DNA from: Sva-07 sp942492715 | Lineage (GTDB): Bacteria; Actinomycetota; Acidimicrobiia; Acidimicrobiales; Ilumatobacteraceae | DNA: 64,000 nucleotides | Reading direction: 5' to 3' | Assembly (NCBI GenBank): GCA_942492715.1 | Contig: CALOFW010000018.1 | Location: 310,001 to 374,000 of the forward strand | Part shown: piece by piece, positions 21,001 to 30,997 of the stretch | Layout: each line of letters opens with the position of its first letter | Numbering within the stretch: the stretch's first letter is position 1 | Position numbers and translations under genes: made by a program | The notes under the pieces: generated by a model | Database searches by the model: none | Told to the model about the DNA's origin: nothing | What the model saw: only the letters and a program-made list of their open reading frames with translations

Positions 21001-22821
21001 GACTCGCAGACGATCTTCGGGCCGGGCAGGCCCCAGCAGTTCAGCGTGCTCGCCAACGACAGCGATCCCGACGAGACTCCCGGTGGTCTCTCGGTCGTGT
21101 CCGTGACGCGCGTCTCCGGCGACGGAACCGTGGCGTTGACGGGCTCGGTGGTCACCGTGTCACCGGCCGAGAACTTCGTCGGTCAGGTCGTCGCCACCTA
21201 CACGATGCGCGATGGCGGCGGGCTCACTTCGTCGGCCAATGTCGTGCTCACGATCGTCCCTCCACTGAACCGGCCACCCGACGCACGCGACGACGCTGCG
21301 GAGGTCGTGAACGGTGACACGGTCACCGTGGCGGTGTTGTTCAATGACACCGATCCCGACGGCGATGAACTCTCGGTCTCGATCGTCGGCGGACCCGACC
21401 CCGCGATGGGGGTGGCGTCGGTGACCGCGAACCGTGCGATTGCCTTCAGCGCTCGAACAGGCCCGGCTGGAACTGCAACCGTGACGTACCAGGTCAGTGA
21501 CGGAGCACTGACGGACACCGCAGTGTTGCGCATCGACGTGCTCGGCTGTGCCGAGTCTGCGCCGGTCGCCAACGATGGGTTCCTCAACACCGGCTACCGC
21601 ACGCCGATCGCCGTCGATCTCGGTGCGTTCGGATCAGGCGGCACGATCGTCGACGTCGTCGGTCCTCCTGGGTACGTCGACGGGGTCTACACACCTCCTG
21701 CCGGTGAGAACGGAAACGTGTCGATCGACTACGCCGTCGTCAACGAGTGCGGACTCCGGGCAACCGGTCGTGTGACGATCGACGTCAACCAGGACCCGAG
21801 TGGGCCTCCGAAGACGATCGAGGTCATGCGCGGCCAGGAGGCCGTCGTGTTGGTGTCCGATCTCGCCTCCGACACCGAGGCGCTGACGATCACGGGATCC
21901 ACCGGTGCGCCGGATTGGGTCGTGACGGAGTCGTCGCAACTCGTGATCGCCCCCACGATCGGGATCGCGCTCGGTGACTACACGTGGACGACGACGGTGG
22001 TCGATCCAGGCGGACTCGCAGCGACCGTGTCGGTCACGGCGATCGTTCGAAATCGGCCGCCCAGCGCGACCCCCGACGCTGCGAACGTCGGTTCGGGCGC
22101 GCCGGGCTCGTTCGCCATCGTCGACAACGACTCCGACGTCGACTCACCTGGCGGGGGCGCTGCACTGGTCATCCACAGCATCTCCTCCGGGGAGATCGTG
22201 TTCACGAACGGGGAATCCGGCACGGTGACCGTCGGCTCCGCAGGGCGGTCGGTGGTGATCGATCCGCTCGACGGGAAGGGCTCGGCAACGTTCACCTACA
22301 CGGTGCGCGACTCCGATGGCGGCGTGTCGACGCCCGCCTCGGTCACGGTGACCGGTCCCCGGTTCAACACTGCGCCGTTCGCCCTCGACCAGACCGTCGA
22401 AGTCACCGTCGGAGAGGCTGCGGAGTTCGCCCTGGACGTGGGTGACGTCGACGGTGATCCACTCACGGTGCTCGACGTCACCGACCCGAACAGCGTCGTT
22501 GTCGGCGTGAACATGCTGACCGTGACGATCCTCGCTGCCGAACCCGGCACGTCGACCGTGACCTATCGGGTCACCGACGGCGATGAGTTCTCGACGGTGG
22601 CGACGATCACCGTGATCGCCACCGAATCGACGCCACCTTCGACGACGACGCCACCTTCGACGACGACGCCACCTTCGACGACGACGCCACCTTCGACGAC
22701 GACGCCACCTTCGACGACGACGCCGCCATCGACGACGACGCCGCCTTCGACGACGACGCCGCCATCGACGACGACGCCGCCTTCGACGACGACGCCACCA
22801 CCGGCCACGACGCCGTCCTGA
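18016..22821 (+). CDS. Giant Ig/cadherin-like repeat surface protein with Pro/Thr-rich tail
   Basis: 1601 residues. A membrane anchor or uncleaved signal (8-29) is followed by a region to ~370 with repeated short beta-like units resembling a propeller (LVDGYGGRALASLD, GSVWSLVSGDL), which is an inference. An acidic linker is at ~385-405. About twelve tandem Ig/cadherin-like domains of ~90 residues then follow, each opening with a PP-A-x-D block and containing variants of VxxNDxDPDGD, typical of calcium-binding extracellular repeats. The tail has nine copies of PPSTTT and stops without an LPxTG signal or second membrane segment. It is predicted to be anchored by its N-terminus and to project outward. 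GTG start. The conserved neighbours suggest it is the structural product of this locus. Confidence 0.85.
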   Translation: MTASTVSWRQVVAAIAATLLVLIAAMVVVRADGLPAVDAASGRATSWFVHRPTGRVVLVDGYGGRALASLDTGAQGDELTVAEGGPGAYLLNDVTAEAQAIDSIELRLGTPFGLTTLGAGRAIAGVGQAGLVVVNPDENEANVVPADSDPIAFAVESGRDTRIAPDGSVWSLVSGDLRRTTSSTTQSTPLGVTAGTLSLVGNVPLVVDPQNRRARLGTGAWQALPTDADPSEIVGQIPGPAASCGWVGANDDLWCISGSGIEETSTVRGLDIDGSDLLAIGGDAAAVVKRGPSSIVRIDWRAGEILDELPASVSSDAALAVTATVDLVWADDLAGDFVWAVNPWGIRAIDKNAQGILVLGDDGDLVEEGESERGAPGADNTAASEPEVREPDDNGVDDPPIAVDDPVRARSGVSVPVQVTANDYDPDGEAIAVSAVGVAGHGSVDIGTATTVVYTPEPGFVGIDTFDYTIVDGNGTTASAKVYLELLAPGSTNEPPTGVDDHAETGAGVPVIVDVLLNDLDPERDAVLLGGFSPPAGIGESSPGQVSETVGPSGLPALRFAPAEGFEGTAIFTYRPVDALDAVGDDVEVRVEVARLGDPNRPPVARPDAVRLRRNVQTPLPVLVNDSDPDGDSMALSVVEPLGPGLEVDVAGGELMIVARAGAAPLVPFDYEVDDGRGHVARTSVLVSVIDDIEPNRPPIVTADADKVVVGESVILEVTANDVDPDGDPLTVVSVTQPENPIGQAVVFSRDEIQFSPNALTDADGQATARFSYTVSDGNGHEVAGQITITVLPEALAEPPFARDDSTFTFVDVPVTVDVLRNDGDPSGGSPTLVGRPGCPSGGRATVTADSQVRYDPPPGASGAFRCTYEVANARGLRASASILVSVREPEITNVPPVAVNDKLTVEVGQSASVNVISNDVDPDGSDAALQLVSSTAPTLGTAARAGNTITFVAGARTGNTTINYQVADPEGAVSLGRLRVTITERVNRPPIAVSDSQTIFGPGRPQQFSVLANDSDPDETPGGLSVVSVTRVSGDGTVALTGSVVTVSPAENFVGQVVATYTMRDGGGLTSSANVVLTIVPPLNRPPDARDDAAEVVNGDTVTVAVLFNDTDPDGDELSVSIVGGPDPAMGVASVTANRAIAFSARTGPAGTATVTYQVSDGALTDTAVLRIDVLGCAESAPVANDGFLNTGYRTPIAVDLGAFGSGGTIVDVVGPPGYVDGVYTPPAGENGNVSIDYAVVNECGLRATGRVTIDVNQDPSGPPKTIEVMRGQEAVVLVSDLASDTEALTITGSTGAPDWVVTESSQLVIAPTIGIALGDYTWTTTVVDPGGLAATVSVTAIVRNRPPSATPDAANVGSGAPGSFAIVDNDSDVDSPGGGAALVIHSISSGEIVFTNGESGTVTVGSAGRSVVIDPLDGKGSATFTYTVRDSDGGVSTPASVTVTGPRFNTAPFALDQTVEVTVGEAAEFALDVGDVDGDPLTVLDVTDPNSVVVGVNMLTVTILAAEPGTSTVTYRVTDGDEFSTVATITVIATESTPPSTTTPPSTTTPPSTTTPPSTTTPPSTTTPPSTTTPPSTTTPPSTTTPPSTTTPPPATTPS
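22633..22794 (+). repeat. 18-bp tandem repeat, nine units, coding for PPSTTT
   Basis: Nine in-frame 18-bp units encode the Pro/Thr-rich tail of the Ig-repeat protein. The first five units use cca cct tcg; later ones alternate ccg cca and ccg cct. This shows both expansion and drift. The copy number is likely variable between strains. Confidence 0.9.
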
Positions 22822-22849
22822 GGCGACCTCGCGGTGTCAGCGGCCGGCG

Positions 22850-25075
22850 TCAGCCGACGACGGGAGAGCGCGTCGACCGTCGCAGTGATCGCAGGCTGAG
22901 CCGCCACCGGAGTCGTTGCCATCGTGTGCGGATCACCGCCATCGAGTCATCGATCGTGCCGAGGCATCTCGTGGCGTCCTCGGCGAGCAGATCCGGATGC
23001 TCTGGTGAACCGTACGATGCTGCACTCGCCAGTGCGGCGAGCCGACGAAGATCGCGTTGAGCCCCGGCGACCAGTGGCTCACCCGCGGATGCGATCTCCC
23101 CGTCGGTGTCCGAGCGTCGTATGTCGAGTCCTGCGTCGACCAGGACATCGGTCGCCGTTGCCCAAGCGCCACAGATGATCGCCCTCGGCGTCGCGGACCG
23201 GCGCCGCCGCCGGCGCCGCTGATACTTGATGCCGGCGATCACCGCACCGGCGGCGACGAAGGGGAGGAGGATCACGCCAACGCCGACGGTGCCCCGAATC
23301 GCCCAGACGACGACCGTCGACAGTGCGCTCGTCGACACCTCCTCGACGTCCTCCTCTTGCTCCTCCTGATCGGTGTCGGGTTCCGGGGCGGGGGCGATCG
23401 GCGGTTGCGGGGCCGCTGGCGTCTGCACCTGGGGGCCAGGGGCCGGCGGAGCGCCGTCGGTCGCCTCGTCGGGAGGAACGGGATCGAACGCCAGCCAGCG
23501 CCCGTCGTCCAGCAGTACCTCCGGCCAGACTTCGGCATTGGCCGAACTGAGTGGCAGGCGCTGTCCGGGGGACGGAGACGTGATCGAGTCGTCGGCAACG
23601 AAGCCGGTGGCGACGCGAGCCTCGACACCGAGCGAGCGGGCGAGGAGCACGAAGGCCGAGGCGAACTGCTCGGGCGTCCCGCGTCGGGTGTCGCGGAGGA
23701 ATCGGTCGATGAGCGCCCGCTGCAGTCCACCGCCTTGAACGGCGCTGTCGAGTACGAACTCGGTACGAAGCGTTGTTTCGAGTTGCTGCAGCTGAGCGAG
23801 CGGCGTGCCGTCGCCCGCGAGTGCCTCCGCGAGTTCGTCGAGGGTCGATGCGGCCTCCTCGACGAGCCGTGGGGCGACGCCGAGTTCGCTCGCGTCACTC
23901 CTCGAGGGCGCAACATTCGCCACGATGCGGACCTCATCGCCCGGCTCGGGCGTCTCGGCGAGTCGCACGACCGTACGCTCGGGGTCGGTCTCGACGACAG
24001 CGCCAACGGAGACCGGGTCACCCGGCAGCGGGACGAGCGACAGGTTGGGATCGAGAAAGTCGATGTCCGCAGTGATCACCGGCCCGTTGACGGGCCCGAG
24101 CGTCGTCCCGATCAGGCGGAAGGTGAGGCTCGGCGACCACCGTCGTCCGTCGTAGGTGTCGAGTGCTGCCGTTCGCCAGCGCAGCGGAAGTGACCCTTCG
24201 GAGACCGGTGTCACCCGGTACAGGTCGATCGGGGGGTCGAGGTCGCGCAACGCCAGGGTCGCCTCGATGGGATCGAGCAGTGGTGCTGTCGACTGGGCCG
24301 GGTCGTTCCGGCGCGGGTCGGCGCGGCCATTCAACGACACCGGGATCGCGACGAGGGAGACCATGGCGACGGCAATGAGGAGGAGCGGGATCACGCGACG
24401 TTCTCCGCGCAGCAGCACCACGCGGTTGCGCAACGTCCCGTCGTTGCGAAACATCATGAAGACGACTGCCGTGGCGCCGAGCAGGATGAGCCACGTCCAC
24501 GTGACGCCGAGCGGCGAACTCAGCGCGATGACGGCGAGGTAGCAGAGCAGGAGCGGGAGCAGCGGCACGAGGTGGAACCGTCGCCGGATTGCCAGCTCGT
24601 CGCTGAGTGCCGTTGCAGTCGCCGTGACGGCGACGACCGCGCCGACGAGATCGGGGCGAATCGGGCTCGGCCAATCCGTCGACAGGAGTCCCTGGATTCC
24701 GGACGTGAGCGCGTCGAGGACGTCGTTGGCGCCGCCACCTTCTCTGGCGACTCCCAGCACGACGGACATCAGGATTGCCGCACCGGCACCGAGCGCTCGG
24801 ACCGCGCCGGTTCGCCCGACGAGTGCGAGCGCGGCAAGTGTCGGAAGGACCGGTGCAGCGACCAGTACCCAATCGAGGTGGTCGAAGATGCCGCCGGCGG
24901 CCACACCAACGATCAGGTAGCCGACGAAGAGCACGACGATCCGGACGCGTGCCAGACCCGTACCGACCGAGCTCGAGCCGACGTGGTTCGGAGGAACAGC
25001 ACCGCCCCCGCCCGGAGCGACCGCCGACCCTGGGTGCATGGCGGGCGCTTCGTCGAGCACGTCCGCGGCGGTCAT
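22850..25075 (-). CDS. TgpA-like membrane protein with degenerate transglutaminase domain
   Basis: 741 residues from ATG 25075, which overlaps the DUF58 stop (ATGA); an ATG 15 bp earlier is possible. About seven membrane segments lie in the first ~240 residues. A large extracytoplasmic part contains a transglutaminase-core fold near 455-540. One more membrane segment lies near 620, followed by a cytoplasmic tail. In active enzymes the core reads GYCxxFAxA; here it is GTPEQFASAF, so the nucleophile Cys is Thr (residue ~467). The His position (normally HAWVEV) reads EVWPEV. Only the Asp (WLAFDP) remains. The fold is clear, activity is unlikely. Last gene of the MoxR-DUF58-TgpA operon. Confidence 0.85.
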   Translation of the reverse strand: MTAADVLDEAPAMHPGSAVAPGGGGAVPPNHVGSSSVGTGLARVRIVVLFVGYLIVGVAAGGIFDHLDWVLVAAPVLPTLAALALVGRTGAVRALGAGAAILMSVVLGVAREGGGANDVLDALTSGIQGLLSTDWPSPIRPDLVGAVVAVTATATALSDELAIRRRFHLVPLLPLLLCYLAVIALSSPLGVTWTWLILLGATAVVFMMFRNDGTLRNRVVLLRGERRVIPLLLIAVAMVSLVAIPVSLNGRADPRRNDPAQSTAPLLDPIEATLALRDLDPPIDLYRVTPVSEGSLPLRWRTAALDTYDGRRWSPSLTFRLIGTTLGPVNGPVITADIDFLDPNLSLVPLPGDPVSVGAVVETDPERTVVRLAETPEPGDEVRIVANVAPSRSDASELGVAPRLVEEAASTLDELAEALAGDGTPLAQLQQLETTLRTEFVLDSAVQGGGLQRALIDRFLRDTRRGTPEQFASAFVLLARSLGVEARVATGFVADDSITSPSPGQRLPLSSANAEVWPEVLLDDGRWLAFDPVPPDEATDGAPPAPGPQVQTPAAPQPPIAPAPEPDTDQEEQEEDVEEVSTSALSTVVVWAIRGTVGVGVILLPFVAAGAVIAGIKYQRRRRRRRSATPRAIICGAWATATDVLVDAGLDIRRSDTDGEIASAGEPLVAGAQRDLRRLAALASAASYGSPEHPDLLAEDATRCLGTIDDSMAVIRTRWQRLRWRLSLRSLRRSTRSPVVG

Positions 25076-26181
25076 CCCCACGACCGCCATCGTCGGACGA
25101 ACTCGCGGGCGTCGTTGGCGGCGAGCACGATCCCCACCCCGCCGGTGGCCCCCTCGCCGATCCTGACCACCGACGTCCGCTCAGAGGTTGCGAAGCGGCT
25201 CGATGGACCGGTTGGCCCGGTGACGAAGACGACTGAGGATTGATCGAAACCGCCCGTGAACAGGGCGCTGACGGGCAGGAGTCCGGCGTCGTCGGACTGT
25301 TGTACCGGCGTGAGGAGATCGAGGACGGTCGCATCGCTGATCAGCGGTGTCGGCCGTCCGGCGTGGTCTCTGTCGGTGGTTCTCACGACGACGTCCAGGC
25401 CGGTGCGGATCGCGTGGACCGCGAGGGTCGCAGCGACGTCCACGGCTTCCTCGAAGTCGTCGGGCGTGCCAACGGTCGGGGCGGTGTCGAGCACGATCGT
25501 GAACTCGGGACGTCGGACTTCCACGTGTTCTCGCACCATCAGGGTGCCGACCCGTGCGGTCGTGGGCCAGTGGATCATGCGGGGGTCGTCGCCGGCGATG
25601 TACTCGCGCATCGAGACGAACCCGGACAGCGGGTCCGCGGATGCACGTCTGAGCACCGATTCGTTCTCGACGGGTCGCACAGCCCCCTGGGGTCCGACGA
25701 GGTCGTAGACCTTGGGATGGACGATGACGGACGCCGTCCCGGCGTCGCGCCGCCGTCCGACCGTGAGCCAGAACGGATCGATCCGCTCGACCTCGTAGGG
25801 GCCCACGTCGAAGACCCCTCGCCGCCGGGTGGGAATCGCCCCCCGGGCCGTCTCCTCGTCGTTCGGGGACACCGGCGGCGCAGTGACTCTGATCTCGGCA
25901 TCGTCGCAGCGATCGATGATCGTCGCCTGACCCGAACGGAAGCGGGTGGAGTTGCGCAACCGGTAGCTGAGCAGCACGGGGTCACCTCGAGGCACCCGCA
26001 CTGCGAGAAGTTGTCGGGTGACGGTCGCTCGCAGCGGCCGCTGCGAGACCCAGATCGCCATCATGAGCAGACCGACGATCCCGGCCGCGGCGATGACGAC
26101 CTCCTCGTAGTTCCACCACCAGCCCACGACCCCGAGGACCACCGCGGTCAGGACCGCACCGAGGCCCGAGCGGGTGAGCAC
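25072..26181 (-). CDS. DUF58 domain protein
   Basis: 369 residues from GTG 26181, two bases after the MoxR stop, with GAGAG as ribosome site. Two membrane helices at ~8-45 (GAVLTAVVLGVVGWWW and the following segment). The DUF58 signature FVSMREYIAGDDPRMIHWPT is intact near 205, followed by a von Willebrand A-like fold (FTIVLDTAPTVG), whose MIDAS-like motif is incomplete. DUF58 proteins travel with MoxR ATPases and are thought to be their substrate or adaptor. A frame that stays open further upstream is read-through opposite the MoxR gene and not part of this protein. Confidence 0.88.
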   Translation of the reverse strand: MLTRSGLGAVLTAVVLGVVGWWWNYEEVVIAAAGIVGLLMMAIWVSQRPLRATVTRQLLAVRVPRGDPVLLSYRLRNSTRFRSGQATIIDRCDDAEIRVTAPPVSPNDEETARGAIPTRRRGVFDVGPYEVERIDPFWLTVGRRRDAGTASVIVHPKVYDLVGPQGAVRPVENESVLRRASADPLSGFVSMREYIAGDDPRMIHWPTTARVGTLMVREHVEVRRPEFTIVLDTAPTVGTPDDFEEAVDVAATLAVHAIRTGLDVVVRTTDRDHAGRPTPLISDATVLDLLTPVQQSDDAGLLPVSALFTGGFDQSSVVFVTGPTGPSSRFATSERTSVVRIGEGATGGVGIVLAANDAREFVRRWRSWG

Positions 26182-26183
26182 GT

Positions 26184-27134
26184 TCAGCTCTCTCGGGAAC
26201 GCGGTACCGGGATGTCGTCGATGATGTCGGCGAGGACGCCCTCGACCCGCACGCCGCGCAGTTCGGCCTCCGCGGTGAGGGCCATCCGGTGTGTGACCAC
26301 CGGCGCGGCAACGGCCTTGACGTCGTCGGGTGTGACGTAGTCGCGGTCGTCGGTGGCGGCGAAGGCGCGGGCCACGCGGAGCATGGTGATCGTGCCGCGC
26401 GTCGACACACCGAGGCGCAGATCGGGGTGCGTTCGTGTTGCGTTCGCGATCTGCACGATGTAGTCGTCGATTCCTCTCACGACGCCGACGCCGTCGATCT
26501 CGGAGATCGCCTGGTCGAGTTCGTCGGGATCGGTGACCGGGGAGATGTCGTCGTCCGAGCGGTGACGGTGGAAGCCTTCGAGAATCGAGATCTCGGTGTC
26601 GGTGTCGGCGTACCCGAGCGTGAGGCGCATCGCGAAGCGGTCGAGCTGCACGTCGGGAAGAGGGAACGTCCCCTGGAAGTCGCGCGGGTTCTGGGTGGCG
26701 ATCACGAAGAACGGCCGGGGGACCAGGCGGCTGACGCCGTCGGCGGTCACCTGCCGTTCCTCCATCACCTCGAGCAGCGCCGACTGGGTCTTGGGACTGC
26801 CTCGGTTGATCTCGTCGCCGATGAGTACGTTCGTGAAGACGGGACCTTCGCGGAACGTGAAGGTGCTGGAACGCTGGTCGAAGACCATCACGCCGGTGAT
26901 GTCGGTGGGGAGCAGGTCGGGAGTGAACTGGACCCGCTTCCACGATCCCGCGATCGAGTTCGCGATCGCCTTGGCGAGGCTCGTCTTGCCGGTGCCGGGG
27001 ACATCGTCGAGCAGCAGGTGTCCTTCGGTGAGCAGACAGCACAGGGCGAGGCGGATCTCGTCGCGCTTGCCTCGGACGACCTGGTCGACGTTGGTCAGCA
27101 CGGCGTCGGCGACCTTCGCAGCGTGGAGCGTCAT
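26184..27134 (-). CDS. MoxR-family AAA+ ATPase
   Basis: 316 residues. Walker A DVPGTGKTSLAKAIA near 40-53, Walker B-like VLIGDEINRGSPKTQSALLE near 105, sensor 1 in FFVIATQNPRDFQGTFPLP, and a C-terminal lid with LRLGVSTRGTITMLRVARA. All ATPase residues are intact, unlike the FtsK-like protein nearby. MoxR proteins act as chaperones that assemble or activate complexes, often with VWA proteins. It heads the MoxR-DUF58-TgpA operon and is the only obviously active NTPase in the locus, so it is the likely energy source. Confidence 0.93.
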   Translation of the reverse strand: MTLHAAKVADAVLTNVDQVVRGKRDEIRLALCCLLTEGHLLLDDVPGTGKTSLAKAIANSIAGSWKRVQFTPDLLPTDITGVMVFDQRSSTFTFREGPVFTNVLIGDEINRGSPKTQSALLEVMEERQVTADGVSRLVPRPFFVIATQNPRDFQGTFPLPDVQLDRFAMRLTLGYADTDTEISILEGFHRHRSDDDISPVTDPDELDQAISEIDGVGVVRGIDDYIVQIANATRTHPDLRLGVSTRGTITMLRVARAFAATDDRDYVTPDDVKAVAAPVVTHRMALTAEAELRGVRVEGVLADIIDDIPVPRSRES

Positions 27135-27190
27135 CGCTCAGCAGTGTAGGGGCGCCTCGCAGGGCGGCTGGGTCATCGCCCCGGCGAGCC

Positions 27191-27906
27191 TCAGTCCCAC
27201 TCGATACGGAGGTTCGCGACCGCGTCGCGCAGCACGGTGGCGAGATCACGCGAGCGCGGCAGGTCGGGCTCGATCCGTTCGATCGTCGGGATGTCCGGCA
27301 GGCCGGTTCCTGCCGGACATGCGAGCAACGACTCGAGTGGGTCGACCGGCGGCGCCGTCGGTCGCGGCCGTGTGGCGGCGCGTTCGCCAGGTCGTACCAG
27401 TCGCAGATGCCTGTCGGGTTGCTCGGACCCGACACGGCGTGGCCGGTGCGCGTCGTCGGCGTCGTCGTCGTCGTCGGCGTCGGCATCGGGATCGTCGTCG
27501 GACCGCTCGGCGCGGGCGTCGCGATCGCGCCAGACGTCGAGGAGCTCGGGTTCCAGGAGGAACTCGTCGCTGAGCACGAACATCGTCGCCACCACGTGCT
27601 TGCAGGCGTAGCCGTCCCAGTTGTCGTCGTCGGGACAGGTGCACGTGGTGGTGATGTCACGTCGCAACGGCATGCCGTCGCCGGCGATGACTTCGATGGA
27701 AGCGATGTAGGGCGTGGAGCGCGAACCCTGGATCTCGCCGGTCACGATGCCGGGCTCGATGATGATGTCGAGCACCGACCCGTCCTTTGCGTACTGCTTG
27801 CCGCGCCGGAGTCGGGAGGGGTCGCTCATCTCCGCGGCGAGCACCTTCATCATCGTCGAGGGAAGCCGACCGGGGTGGTTCGCTCCGAATGGTTTCCGCG
27901 GCCTGC

Positions 27907-27910
<4 letters not shown>
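27191..27910 (-). CDS. SWIM zinc-finger protein
   Basis: 239 residues from GTG 27910, overlapping the SNF2 stop by 4 bp. The SWIM motif CxCx(n)CxH is complete in CTCPDDDNWDGYACKHVVAT near 87-106. The C-terminal half has a long Asp-rich stretch and an Arg/Pro-rich region before a short conserved end (LATVLRDAVANLRIEWD). SWIM proteins bind DNA or protein and are regularly found beside SNF2-type helicases in Actinomycetota. Here the two are clearly one transcription unit. Confidence 0.88.
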
Positions 27911-30900
<2,990 letters not shown>

Positions 30901-30947
30901 CCCTCCGACGCTACCGACAGCCTGTCACCGAGTTGCCCGTTGCACCC

Positions 30948-30995
30948 GGTGTCACGTCTGGGGTCAGACGCCAGACGTGACACCCCAGACGTGAC
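30948..30995. repeat. Intergenic palindromic repeat, family A copy 2, with an extra half-site
   Basis: Perfect 14-bp arms GGTGTCACGTCTGG / CCAGACGTGACACC around GGTCAGACG (30948-30984), followed directly by a second right half CCCAGACGTGAC (to 30995). It sits between the divergent SNF2 promoter side and the 3' end of the monooxygenase-esterase gene. Confidence 0.75.
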
Positions 30996-30997
30996 GG

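Noticed and set aside
22633..22794. Possible CRISPR-like array
   Set aside because: 18-bp tandem units without spacers, in frame and coding for PPSTTT.
18016..22821. Sortase-anchored adhesin
   Set aside because: No LPxTG-like motif or C-terminal membrane segment follows the Thr-rich tail.
26182..27660. N-terminal continuation of the DUF58 frame
   Set aside because: Read-through opposite and across the MoxR gene; the membrane helices of DUF58 start right after GTG 26181.
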